A stretch of 64,000 nucleotides of DNA from Bosea sp. F3-2 (GTDB lineage: Bacteria > Pseudomonadota > Alphaproteobacteria > Rhizobiales > Beijerinckiaceae). Below the pieces are notes generated by a model, which saw only the letters and a list, made by a program, of their open reading frames with translations, did not search any database and had not been told where the DNA came from. The position numbers and the translations under genes were made by a program. Positions 9,385 to 18,730 of this stretch are shown one piece after another. How positions within the stretch are numbered: position 1 is the stretch's first letter; the number at the start of each line of letters is the position of its first letter. The stretch lies in NCBI RefSeq assembly GCF_008253865.1, contig NZ_CP042331.1:2728001-2792000 (forward strand), given 5' to 3'.

Positions 9385-12300
9385 ATGGCCACCAGCTTGC
9401 CCTGGAGCGTCAAGGGCGTCGATCCCCGGACGCGCGACGCGGCAAAGGCAGCAGCTCGCCGTGCTGGCATGACGCTTGGCGAATGGCTCGACCACAAGAT
9501 CCGCGACGAGAGCGAGGCACCCGCCCCGGCTGACGCCATGCCCGAGCAGCTCGACATCGCAGCCCTGTCGGAAAGGCTGGCACGCCTCTCCCAAGGCCAG
9601 ACCGATACCGCGCCGCGCAAGGCCGAACCCGCCCCATCGCGCTCGGAACTCAACAGCTTCATCAACCAGGCCGCCAATATCGAACGCCTGACACGCGAGA
9701 CCAGCAGCCGTACCGCCGGTGCGCTCGATTCCATCACGCGCTGGATCGAGAAGACCGAGGATCGTCTGTCGTCGAGCGAGCGCGGTGCCGCCGAGCGGCA
9801 GGAGCGCGCGACCAACGTCATCGCCGAAGCGATCAAGACGATGGGCGAGCGCATCGCCGAGATCGAGCGCCGCAGCCACGAGGCCCACAACCGGACGGAG
9901 CCGGCGCCGCGTCTCGCCTTCAGCCGCGACGGGCTCGAAGCGGCCGTCACCGACATCCGCACGCGCCAGCGCGTCCTCGACAACGAAGAGATCATTCCCT
10001 CCCCGTCGCGGGCGGCCAGCGTCGCACCGGAGCGCATTTCGGCGCTGCGCGAGGATCTACGCGAGCTCAGCTCGCGGCTGTCCTTCGAGGGCCGGCGCGC
10101 TGGGCAGCGCCCTGCAGCGCCGCAGCCGCGCCAGCCTGACACCAGCGCGATCGAGACCAAGATCGCGGCCCTGGCCGAGCGCCTCGACCGCTTCGACCGT
10201 CGCGACCAGTTCGAGCCCCTGCTCAAGCCGTTGGCGCGGATCGAGGCCGAAGTCTCCCGGCTGTCGCAGGATCGGACCGGCGACAGCTACCAGCGTTTCC
10301 AGCTCGAGATCGCGCATCTGGCCGCCAAGGTCGATACGCTGGCAGCGCGCGGCGGCGAGACTGCCAATCTCGACCCCGTCCTGCGCGATATTGACGAGCT
10401 GCGGAGCCTCATTCCCGCCGGCGGGCAGGATCACCGGCTCGAGGACCTCTCCCAGCAGGTGGCTTCGCTGGGCTTCGAGATCGGCCGGCTGCGTGAAACC
10501 CAGCCGGACCTGCGCGAGATGCGCAATCTCTCGTCAGCGATCGAGGATGTCCGCAGCGCGGTCCTGACCGGCCGCCCGCAGGATTTCGACACCGCTCCCC
10601 TGGCTTCGCTCGCGACCCAGATAGACCTGCTGTCGCGCAAGTTCGACGATGTCACCGCGCAGCGGCATGGCAACCATCTCGAAGACCGCATCGACGCGCT
10701 GCAGCACCGGATCGAGCTGCTCGCCGAGCAGGGCCCCTCCGCGGTCACCCGCCAGATCGAAGCGCTGGCCGGCCGGATCGAGAGCCTGGCCGCGTCGAGC
10801 CAGCTCACCCGCATGGTCGGTACCGGCGAGTCCGGCGCGTCGGTCGATCTCAGCCCGATCGAACACATGCTGCGCCGTCTCGCCGACAAGATCGACGAGG
10901 CCGGCGCTCCCGGCGCGAGCACGGAATCCTTCGAGGCGCTGGAGCAGCAGATCTCGGGCATCGCCTCCCGGCTCGACGAGGCGGCGGCGACTCGCTCGGC
11001 CGAGAGCGGCATGGAGCGCACGCTGCAGGATCTGGTCGTCCATCTGCGCTCGATGCGCGAGGAGACGGCGGCCGAACGCGCGGCCCTCGTCCAGGCCGCC
11101 AGCACCTCGGCGCCGGGCAAGAGCATTGCCGAGCTGTCGAGCCTCGTCACCGGCCTGCGCGACACCCATGTCTCATCGGGGCGCCAGACCCAGGACGCGC
11201 TGGGCGCGGTCCATCTGTCGCTCGAGGCGATCATGACGCGGCTTGCTGGCCTCGAAGCCGAGCTGCAGGGCGAGCGCGGGAACGCGCCGCAGCGCCCGAC
11301 CGCTGCCGCCCACAGCGAGGAGCCCACGGTCCGCGCCCCCGCCTCCGTCGCTCGCGACCATGCCGGCCTGGCGGTCAGCGCGGCCGCCCAGGATCGCTTC
11401 GGTGCGCCTGCCGCATCGGCCCGGAACGAAGCCGCTCCGGCGCTGCCGAACACGGCCTTCGACTTGCCGCTGGAGCCCGGCTCCGGCCGCCCCCGGCCCG
11501 AAAGCGCCGCCGGCGCCGGCCAGGACGCCCAATCGGTACGGCAGAGCCTGATCGCTGCTGCCCGGCGCTCGGCCAAGGCCGCCAGCGAAGCTGCCGCGAG
11601 CGCTCCGGCAGCGACCTCCGAACCCGCAGCGAAAAGCTCCGGAAAGCTCAAGGAGATCCTGGAGAAGCGCAAGCGCCCGCTGCTGCTCGGCCTCGCCGCA
11701 CTGATCCTGGCGATGGGCACGGCCCATGTCGTCACCGGCGTGATGCGCGGCGACGGGACCAAGACCGCCAGCACCACGGCGCGCAGCCCGATCGCCCAGC
11801 CGGAAGCCCCGGCCGAGGGCGTGCAGGCTCCGGCGAAAGATCCCGCTCCGGCCAAGGACCCTGCTCCCGCCAAGGACCAGTCCTCGGCACTCTCGCCTGC
11901 CCCGCTGGCGGCGCCCGCCAACCTGATTCCCGGCCAGGCTGTGCCGGATCAGCCTGCCGCCGTTCCGCCGCCCCTCGCGGCGCCGACCGCGGCATCTGCG
12001 CCGGCCGCGGCACAACCGGAAGCTTCCGCTGCCGTTGCGCCGGAGTCCGTTCAGCCCGTAACCGGGGTTGGCGATCTGCCGGCCGGCTTCGGCAGCGCCG
12101 GACTGCGCAAGGCCGCCTTCGACGGCGATGCCCGCGCCGTCTACGAACTGGCGAGCAAGGCCGCCGACGGCCCGGCCGCCCAGCGCGACGCCAAGCTGGC
12201 GCTGCGCCTGTTCGAGCGTGCTGCCGTCGCGGGGCTCGCCCCCGCCCAGTTCCGTATCGGCAACATGTTCGAGAAGGGCATCGGCACGCAGCGCGATATC

Positions 12301-12762
12301 TCGCTCGCCCGCATCTGGTACCAGCGCGCCGCCGAGCGCGGCAATGCCAAGGCGATGCACAACCTCGCCGTGCTCCATGCCGAGGGCGTCACCGGCAAGC
12401 CGGACTATGCCACCGCGACGGAGTGGTTCCGCCGCGCGGCCGAGCTCGGCGTGCGCGACAGCCAATACAACCTTGCGGTTCTGCTTGGCCGCGGCCTCGG
12501 TGCGCCGACCGACCTCGCCCAGTCCTTCGTCTGGTTCTCGGTCGCGGCGAATCAGGGCGACGAGGACGCCGCCCGCAAGCGCGACGAAGTTGCCCAGCGC
12601 CTGAAGCCGGAAGAGTTCGCCGCCGCCAAGACGACCGCCGCGAACTGGAAGCCCAAGACGCTGGACACGATCGCCAACGAAGTGACGCCGCCGGCCAAGG
12701 GCTGGGACGCAGGCCCAACCGCAGCGGCGGCGACAAAGCCGGCCAAGCCGGCGCGCAGCTAG
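9385..12762 (+). CDS. PodJ-like coiled-coil, single-pass membrane protein with Sel1 repeats
   Basis: 1125 residues. The first ~700 are charged and rich in Glu, Arg, Ala and Leu with heptad-like patterns, a predicted cytoplasmic coiled coil. Around 766-787 is one membrane segment (LLLGLAALILAMGTAHVV). A Pro/Ala-rich spacer follows, holding three near-identical KDPAPA units (bases 11827-11880), and then about four Sel1/TPR-like repeats from ~905 to 1070 (FRIGNMFEKGIG..., YNLAVLLGRGLG...). This domain order matches alphaproteobacterial polar localisation factor PodJ and its rhizobial relatives, although the C-terminal peptidoglycan-binding domain of PodJ is not seen. It likely acts at the cell pole or in envelope growth. 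The TAG stop is the first three bases of a repeat element. Confidence 0.72.
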   Translation: MATSLPWSVKGVDPRTRDAAKAAARRAGMTLGEWLDHKIRDESEAPAPADAMPEQLDIAALSERLARLSQGQTDTAPRKAEPAPSRSELNSFINQAANIERLTRETSSRTAGALDSITRWIEKTEDRLSSSERGAAERQERATNVIAEAIKTMGERIAEIERRSHEAHNRTEPAPRLAFSRDGLEAAVTDIRTRQRVLDNEEIIPSPSRAASVAPERISALREDLRELSSRLSFEGRRAGQRPAAPQPRQPDTSAIETKIAALAERLDRFDRRDQFEPLLKPLARIEAEVSRLSQDRTGDSYQRFQLEIAHLAAKVDTLAARGGETANLDPVLRDIDELRSLIPAGGQDHRLEDLSQQVASLGFEIGRLRETQPDLREMRNLSSAIEDVRSAVLTGRPQDFDTAPLASLATQIDLLSRKFDDVTAQRHGNHLEDRIDALQHRIELLAEQGPSAVTRQIEALAGRIESLAASSQLTRMVGTGESGASVDLSPIEHMLRRLADKIDEAGAPGASTESFEALEQQISGIASRLDEAAATRSAESGMERTLQDLVVHLRSMREETAAERAALVQAASTSAPGKSIAELSSLVTGLRDTHVSSGRQTQDALGAVHLSLEAIMTRLAGLEAELQGERGNAPQRPTAAAHSEEPTVRAPASVARDHAGLAVSAAAQDRFGAPAASARNEAAPALPNTAFDLPLEPGSGRPRPESAAGAGQDAQSVRQSLIAAARRSAKAASEAAASAPAATSEPAAKSSGKLKEILEKRKRPLLLGLAALILAMGTAHVVTGVMRGDGTKTASTTARSPIAQPEAPAEGVQAPAKDPAPAKDPAPAKDQSSALSPAPLAAPANLIPGQAVPDQPAAVPPPLAAPTAASAPAAAQPEASAAVAPESVQPVTGVGDLPAGFGSAGLRKAAFDGDARAVYELASKAADGPAAQRDAKLALRLFERAAVAGLAPAQFRIGNMFEKGIGTQRDISLARIWYQRAAERGNAKAMHNLAVLHAEGVTGKPDYATATEWFRRAAELGVRDSQYNLAVLLGRGLGAPTDLAQSFVWFSVAANQGDEDAARKRDEVAQRLKPEEFAAAKTTAANWKPKTLDTIANEVTPPAKGWDAGPTAAAATKPAKPARS

Positions 12763-12864
12763 AGCATCTCCGCGTTTCTTCGAATCGCGAAAACGCTCTA
12801 GGTCTTTGTTTTAACGCATTTTCTTCACGCGAACCGGTGTCCACTTCGCTCGAAAATGCTCTAA
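12760..12864. repeat. RIME-like mosaic element, family A (105 bp), copy 1
   Basis: Starts TAGAGCATCTCCGCG and ends CGCTCGAAAATGCTCTA, with the conserved middle TTTGTTTT...CGCATTTTCTT and CGAACCGGTGTCCACTTCG. It aligns end to end with the 105-bp copies at 14756 and 50056. Its first three bases are the stop codon of the PodJ-like gene. Confidence 0.9.
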
Positions 12865-12928
12865 GGCCAACGCCGCAGCGTCATCCTTTCGACGTGTTGA
12901 CGCGGCAAGGAAAACGATAATCCTTTAG

Positions 12929-12950
12929 GGCGGGCCGGCAGCGGCCCGCC
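12929..12950 (+). terminator. possible intrinsic terminator after the PodJ-like gene
   Basis: A nine-base GC stem (GGCGGGCCG, four-base loop, CGGCCCGCC) is followed by a weak T-containing tail, TTCCATTTC. It lies after the RIME-like element and before the TauE-like gene. Confidence 0.55.
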
Positions 12951-13042
12951 TTCCATTTCAGCAACAACTCTTAACCTGGACGGTTCAGTCTGGGACAAAT
13001 CGGTGCAAGCAACGGCTATGCACCCGCCTGCGAGGGGTAGTA

Positions 13043-13972
13043 GTGCAGATTTACCTGCCGATCGCCGAGCTTCCGATCAGCGTGCTGATGGTCCTCGGCC
13101 TGAGCGGCGCGGTCGGCTTCATCTCCGGCCTGTTCGGCGTCGGCGGCGGCTTCCTGCTCACCCCACTGCTGATCTTCCTCGACATCCCGCCGGCGGTAGC
13201 GGTCGCAACCGTGGCGGCGCAGGTCGCGGGCTCATCGATGACCGGCGTGCTGACCTATTTCCGGCGCAGGGCCCTCGACCTCAAGCTTGGCGGCGTCCTG
13301 GTCAGCGGCGGCATCCTCGGCACGGTGCTCGGCGTCTTGTTCTTCAACATGATGCGCCGGCTGGGTCAGCTCGAGCTCGTCATCACGCTCTCCTATGTCA
13401 CGCTGTTCTCGATCATCGGCGGGCTGATGCTCTACGACGCGCTGCGTGCGCTGCTGCGCGCCCGAGCCGGCAAGCCGGCGCGGCTGAAGCGGCGCGGCGG
13501 CATGCACCCTTGGTGGATGGGGCTGCCCTTCCGCCAGCGCTTCTATCGCTCGGGCCTCTATTGCAGCGTGCTGCCGATCGCCCTGCTCGCCATCGTCATC
13601 GGCTTCATCGGCGCCGTGCTCGGCGTCGGCGGCGGCTTCATCCTGGTGCCGGGGCTGATCTACTTCTTCCGGATTCCACCGGCCGTGGTGGTCGGGACCT
13701 CGCTCTTCCAGATCCTGGTGACGATGACGGGCGCGACCGTGCTGCACGCGGTCACCAACCAGTCGGTCGATCTCATCCTCGCCACGCTGCTGTTGGTTGG
13801 CGGCGTCATCGGCGCGCAGTTCGGCGGCCGCGCAGCGCGCAACCTCAATGTCGAATCCTTCCGGCTGCTGCTGGCGCTGCTGATCCTCTCGGTCGGCCTG
13901 CGCTTCGCCATCGAGCTCTTCATTCCGCCGACCGAACGCTTCTCGGTGGTCGTGCCGGAGAGCGCGCGATGA
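13043..13972 (+). CDS. TauE/SafE (TSUP) family anion exporter
   Basis: A 309-residue integral membrane protein of the TSUP family, whose members move sulfite, sulfonates or other sulfur-containing organic anions across the inner membrane. Two internal repeats each carry the family glycine motif, GLFGVGGGFLLTP and AVLGVGGGFILVP, with eight or so hydrophobic segments and a charged middle loop (RRALDLK...ARAGKPARLKRRGG). The start is GTG with GAGGGG upstream. Its end overlaps the next gene by four bases (ATGA), showing translational coupling. Substrate unknown. Confidence 0.88.
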   Translation: MQIYLPIAELPISVLMVLGLSGAVGFISGLFGVGGGFLLTPLLIFLDIPPAVAVATVAAQVAGSSMTGVLTYFRRRALDLKLGGVLVSGGILGTVLGVLFFNMMRRLGQLELVITLSYVTLFSIIGGLMLYDALRALLRARAGKPARLKRRGGMHPWWMGLPFRQRFYRSGLYCSVLPIALLAIVIGFIGAVLGVGGGFILVPGLIYFFRIPPAVVVGTSLFQILVTMTGATVLHAVTNQSVDLILATLLLVGGVIGAQFGGRAARNLNVESFRLLLALLILSVGLRFAIELFIPPTERFSVVVPESAR

Positions 13973-14739
13973 CGCGGTTCCTCGCCCTCCTCGCCGCCCT
14001 TTGGGCCGGCCTCGCCGCGGCGGCGGCGCGGGCCGAGACGCTGATCGCGGCGATGTCGACCCACCAGATCCAGATCACCTCGAACTATACCGGCAGCCAG
14101 CTGACGGTCTTCGGCCTGGTCGAGCGCGACGCGCGCACGGTCTCGCGCGGCGATCCCTATGACATCATCGTCACCGTCCGCGGCCCCCGGCGCATGCTGC
14201 TGGTCCGCGAGAAAGAGCGCCTCGGTCCGATCTGGATCAACCGGTCGCAGCGCCGCTTTCCAGACAATCCGGTCTTCCTGCACGTCGCCAGCAACCGGCC
14301 GATCGCGGAGATGATGAGCCCCGAAACGGCACGGCGCGGCCGCATCGGCCTCGCTAATGCCGAGCTGCCGCAGGGGAATTGGGTCGACCTCGATCCCGGC
14401 TCGACCCGCTTCCGCGAAAGCCTGCTCCGGATCATGCAGGCCAAGGATCTCTTTGGCTACGAGGAGCGCGGCGTCACCTTCCTGTCCAGCAGCCTGTTCA
14501 GCGCGCCGATCGACATCGCGGCCACCGCGCCGACCGGCTCCTATACGGTCGACATCGTGCTCTATTCCGGCGGGGTGCCGCTGGCGCGCCAGCAGACCAA
14601 TTTTGAGGTGATCAAGACCGGCATTGAGCAGCGGCTCGCCTCCGCGGCCTATGACTGGTCGTTGCTGTACGGTTTCGCGACCGTGCTGCTGGCGCTCTTC
14701 CTCGGTTGGGGCGCGAGCGTGATCTTCCGGCGCGACTGA
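13969..14739 (+). CDS. TIGR02186-type membrane-anchored periplasmic protein, partner of the TauE-like exporter
   Basis: 256 residues with a signal sequence (MTRFLALLAALWAGLAAAAARAE), a beta-rich exported body and one C-terminal membrane segment (LLYGFATVLLALFLGWGASVIF) ending in RRD, which places the body in the periplasm. This matches a conserved alphaproteobacterial family found next to TauE/SafE genes (TIGR02186). The ATG overlaps the upstream stop as ATGA, so both are made together; it may be an accessory subunit or substrate-handling partner. The function is not known. Confidence 0.78.
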   Translation: MTRFLALLAALWAGLAAAAARAETLIAAMSTHQIQITSNYTGSQLTVFGLVERDARTVSRGDPYDIIVTVRGPRRMLLVREKERLGPIWINRSQRRFPDNPVFLHVASNRPIAEMMSPETARRGRIGLANAELPQGNWVDLDPGSTRFRESLLRIMQAKDLFGYEERGVTFLSSSLFSAPIDIAATAPTGSYTVDIVLYSGGVPLARQQTNFEVIKTGIEQRLASAAYDWSLLYGFATVLLALFLGWGASVIFRRD

Positions 14740-14755
14740 GACGACCGGTCGAGCT

Positions 14756-14860
14756 TAGAGCATTTCCGCGTTTCTCCGAATCGCGGAAATGCTCTATCTC
14801 TTTGTTTTGTCGCATTTTCTTTACGCGAACCGGTATCCACTTCGCTCGAAAATGCTCTAG
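14756..14860. repeat. RIME-like mosaic element, family A (105 bp), copy 2
   Basis: Same 105-bp unit as at 12760 and 50056, here between two convergent genes. The terminal CTAG (14857-14860) supplies the minus-strand TAG stop of moeA. Confidence 0.9.
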
Positions 14861-16104
14861 CCCAGCAAGCCGGCATAGGGCAGGAAGGGGACGCTGCTGC
14901 CCTCCTCCAACTGCTCCAGATTCTCAGCCAGCACGACAAGCCCATCCGATTGCGCGAGCGAGGCGAGAGAGCCCGCCCCCTCACCGGGATGCTTGCGCGC
15001 GATCACGGCGCCATCGTCCCGCCGTTCCAGCGTGGCGCGCAGGAACTCCCTGCGCCCGGCCTTTTTCCGATGATGGAAGCCGGCTGTGACAGGGAAGACG
15101 ACCGGCGCTTCGTCCACCGCTCCCGCAAGGCGCGCCAGCAGCGGCCGAGCGACGAACACAAACCCGACGAAAACCGCGACCGGATTGCCCGGCAGACCGA
15201 TGAAGGGCGTGCCGGCTGCCTCTCCGATCGCAATCGGCTTGCCGGGCTTGATCGCGACGCGCCAGAGGTCGAGCGAGCCGCAGGCCGACAGCGCAGCCTT
15301 GACGTGATCCTCCTCGCCGACCGACACCCCGCCGGAGGTGACGATAAGGTCGCAGGCGCCGGCGGCCTCGCGCAGATGCCGTTCGAGATTGGCCGGCTCG
15401 TCACGCAGAATGCCGAGATCGGCGACGTCGGCGCCCGCGCGCGCCAGCAGGGCCCGCAGCATCGCCCGGTTGGCATCGTAGATCGCCGCGGGTTTCAAGG
15501 GCTGCCCCGGCTCGGTCAATTCGTCGCCCGTCGAAAACAGCGCGACGCGCGGACGCTGCCTGACCCGGACCCGCTCCAGCCCCAGGGCAGCGAGCAGCCC
15601 GAGATCCGGCGGCCGCAGGCGCCGCCCCGCTGGCAGAACCTCCTGACCGCGGGCGACATCCTCGCCCGCCGGGCGCAGATTGGCGCCGCGCTTCAAACCG
15701 GAGGGCAGGATCACCTCGCCGCCATTCAGCCTGACATTCTCCTGCATCACCACCGTGTCGGCACCGTCGGGTGCCGGAGCGCCCGTGAAGATGCGCCAGG
15801 CGCCGTGCCCGAGCCTGCCGACCGGATCGCCGGCCGCCGTTCGGCCGAGGAGCGGCAGGCTGGTTTCGGCATCGGGCAGGAGATCGGCGTAGCGGACGGC
15901 ATAACCGTCGACGGCGGAATTCGCGAAGGGCGGCAGATCGATCGGCGCGATCACGGCCTCCGCCAGTACACGCCCGTCCGCCTCGACGAGCGGCAGTTCG
16001 AGCACGCCCGGCACAGGCTCGACGCAGGCAGCCGCGCGGGCTCCCGCTTCATCGAGGGAGATCAGCCCGATATCCGTCCCGGCTCCGCCCGGCCTGCCCG
16101 TCAC
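14857..16104 (-). CDS. moeA: molybdopterin molybdotransferase MoeA
   Basis: A 415-residue protein that inserts molybdate into adenylylated molybdopterin, the last common step of molybdenum-cofactor synthesis. Family marks are the N-terminal PPFANSAVDGYAVR, the GRTAAGDP region, IFTGAPAPDGADTVVMQE and the central fold with FSTGDEL, IYDANR and VTSGGVSVGEEDHV, then LPGNPVAVFV. Length is normal. The stop codon is contributed by the RIME-like element. mobA and a molybdenum-associated DUF2478 gene lie 3 kb away, making a loose cofactor neighbourhood. Confidence 0.95.
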   Translation of the reverse strand: MTGRPGGAGTDIGLISLDEAGARAAACVEPVPGVLELPLVEADGRVLAEAVIAPIDLPPFANSAVDGYAVRYADLLPDAETSLPLLGRTAAGDPVGRLGHGAWRIFTGAPAPDGADTVVMQENVRLNGGEVILPSGLKRGANLRPAGEDVARGQEVLPAGRRLRPPDLGLLAALGLERVRVRQRPRVALFSTGDELTEPGQPLKPAAIYDANRAMLRALLARAGADVADLGILRDEPANLERHLREAAGACDLIVTSGGVSVGEEDHVKAALSACGSLDLWRVAIKPGKPIAIGEAAGTPFIGLPGNPVAVFVGFVFVARPLLARLAGAVDEAPVVFPVTAGFHHRKKAGRREFLRATLERRDDGAVIARKHPGEGAGSLASLAQSDGLVVLAENLEQLEEGSSVPFLPYAGLLG

Positions 16105-16276
16105 GGCACTCGTCCTTTCCGGACCTGCGCCCGCATTGCCGGCTTGCTTTGGTCCGCTCCACCTTCATCCTCGCCGGAACGAGGCTGGTCAAGCATGCGG
16201 CATGGCGCGCGGTTGCTCCCACCCGAGAAGCCGTCCTATGAAGCGGCGACGACAACGGCCCGGTGGGCGCGAGACC

Positions 16277-16504
16277 ATGGATACCATTCCGCTCGATCTG
16301 CGCGGCCTGAAATGCCCTCTCCCGGTGCTGCGCGTGCGCAAGGCCCTGAGCATGGCGCAGGCCGGCACCCTGCTCGTGGTGCACTGCACCGACCCGATGG
16401 CGGCGATCGACCTGCCCAACCTCGCACGCGAAACCGGCAATGTCATCGAGCGGCAGGGGGATGCGGATGGCGCTATCGTCTTCCATATCCGTAAGGCGGC
16501 CTAG
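16277..16504 (+). CDS. TusA-family sulfurtransferase
   Basis: A 75-residue TusA/SirA-like sulfur carrier. The persulfide-bearing Cys is in LRGLKCPLPVLR, followed by the amphipathic helix and the strand region VVHCTDPMAAID typical of the family. I start at MDTIPLDL (16277), where homology begins, not at an upstream in-frame ATG. It is divergent from moeA; TusA-like proteins feed sulfur to tRNA thiolation, molybdoenzyme maturation or sulfur oxidation, and the neighbourhood favours molybdenum-cofactor work. Its TAG stop is the beginning of the following repeat element (CTAGAGCA). Confidence 0.85.
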   Translation: MDTIPLDLRGLKCPLPVLRVRKALSMAQAGTLLVVHCTDPMAAIDLPNLARETGNVIERQGDADGAIVFHIRKAA

Positions 16505-16817
16505 AGCATTGTGCTTTAAGCTGGAATCGCAAGGCGCCGGCTGGCGCGACGCTTCCCCTCCCCCACCCATCTCGGGCTTGCCCGAGATGGCAGAGATGAG
16601 GGCCAAAGTCGGCAACAGCCGACTTTGGTGGGGAGGGGCAGGGGTGGGGGTCGAAAAGCGCGGGCGATCGATGGGGACGTGTTTTCGGCGCTGCTGCCAC
16701 GGCACCGAACCTCCAGCCGGTCACCAGGCGGCACCACCCCCACCCCTCCCCACAAGGGGGAGGGGAAGAGTACGCATCGCCAGCATGGCGGTTCAATCTA
16801 ATGGCAGGTTGCTCTAG
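16501..16817. repeat. long composite palindromic element with terminal inverted repeats
   Basis: The left end CTAGAGCATTGTGCTTTAAG and the right end, whose complement reads CTAGAGCAACCTGCCATTAG, form terminal inverted repeats. Inside lie CCCCTCCCCCACC and its complement, the arms ATCTCGGGC/GCCCGAGAT and AAAGTCGGC/GCCGACTTT. It fills the 342 bp between the TusA-like gene and the Mrp gene and supplies the stop of the former. No gene is seen in it. Confidence 0.75.
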
Positions 16818-16846
16818 CAACCTGCCCGCGAACGGAGTTCAACGAC

Positions 16847-17962
<1,116 letters not shown>

Positions 17963-17995
17963 CGGGCCGGACCTGGAACGCCCAAGGGTTCGGGC

Positions 17996-18043
17996 TTGAC
18001 AGTGCGTCGCTTATGTTCTCTTTTTGTTCTTTTTATGAGGAGG
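17996..18043 (+). promoter_or_regulatory. perfect alphaproteobacterial LexA-type box with promoter-like TTGACA
   Basis: GTTCTCTTTTTGTTC at 18015-18029 fits the alphaproteobacterial SOS operator GTTC-N7-GTTC exactly. A consensus -35 word TTGACA sits at 17996-18001, and GAGGAGGG follows at 18037-18044 just before the start of the SRPBCC gene. The arrangement suggests LexA repression of that gene. A -10 box is not clear. Confidence 0.65.
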
Positions 18044-18050
18044 GATGGCC

Positions 18051-18452
18051 ATGGCTGTTCAGCGCGCCCGGCATATCGGCATCAGCATCGATCGCCCGGT
18101 AGAGCAGGTCTATGCCTTCCTGGCCGAGCCGGAGAACTTCCCGCAATGGGCTGAGGGTCTCGGCCACAGCTTTGTCCATGTCGAGGGCATGACCTGGCGC
18201 GCCGAAACCCCGATGGGGTCGATGCGCATCCTGTTCAGCGAGCCGAACCGTCACGGCGTGCTCGACCATGCGGTCATCCCCGAGCACGGCCCGGCCATGC
18301 ACAATCCGATGCGGGTCGTCGCCAATGGCGACGGTGCCGAGGTCGTCTTCACCCTGTTCCAGCGCGACGGCATGTCCGATGATGAGATGGCGGCCGATGC
18401 GGGCATGATCGCGCGGGATCTCGCGGCGCTGAAGGCCTTGCTGGAACGCTGA
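18051..18452 (+). CDS. SRPBCC-fold (START/polyketide cyclase-like) protein
   Basis: 133 residues with the SRPBCC pattern: an N-terminal strand with DRPVEQVYAFLAEPENFPQW, middle strands, and a long C-terminal helix (DDEMAADAGMIARDLAALKALLER). These proteins bind hydrophobic ligands in a deep pocket; the ligand is unknown. Two ATGs are six bases apart. I take the second (18051) because GAGGAGGG ends immediately before the first and is correctly spaced only for the second. A LexA-type box directly upstream suggests DNA-damage control, unusual for this family. Confidence 0.8.
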   Translation: MAVQRARHIGISIDRPVEQVYAFLAEPENFPQWAEGLGHSFVHVEGMTWRAETPMGSMRILFSEPNRHGVLDHAVIPEHGPAMHNPMRVVANGDGAEVVFTLFQRDGMSDDEMAADAGMIARDLAALKALLER

Positions 18453-18467
18453 CGACCACCGCGAGGG

Positions 18468-18628
18468 CTAGAGCCTGCTGATTTTACGTGGAACCACGCC
18501 GTCATCCCGGGCTTGACCCGGGATCCATCCTAGAGCGCCGAGCCTTACGATGGATTCCGGATCGGCGCCGCTGTCGCGGCTTGTCCGGAATGACGGGACC
18601 GTTTCCGTGAAAACACAGCAGGCTCTAT
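18468..18628. repeat. composite palindromic element with outer inverted repeats
   Basis: The outer ends are CTAGAGCCTGCTGATTTTAC and, read from the right, TAGAGCCTGCTGTGTTTTCA. They enclose a CGTCATCCCGG...CCGGAATGACG palindrome (18500-18596). Elements of the same nested design are at 26431 and 32726, with a decayed one at 22427. It runs straight into the RIME-like element at 18626. Confidence 0.8.
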
Positions 18629-18730
18629 AGCATCGGACCGAAAAGTGGAATCCACTTTTCGGAAAAATCCGATGCGATAACAAAAGCATAGATCACCGTT
18701 ACCGCGTCCGATAGGACGCGCGGCGATCTA
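18626..18730. repeat. RIME-like mosaic element, family B (105 bp), inverted copy
   Basis: Reverse-oriented partner of 8476-8580: TATAGCATCGGACCGAAAAG at the left and CGGCGATCTA at the right. The final CTA gives the minus-strand TAG stop of mobA. Confidence 0.85.

Noticed and set aside
13003..13968. In-frame extension that would give a 578-residue protein ending in the TIGR02186-type domain
   Set aside because: The extension lies out of frame over the TauE-like gene and is Arg/Pro-rich; the real start is ATG 13969 with a signal peptide.
16557..16770. Possible gene in the 342-bp gap after the TusA-like gene
   Set aside because: Open frames here are readings of the CCCTCCCC/GGGGAGGG palindrome; the same kind of sequence occurs as an element elsewhere.
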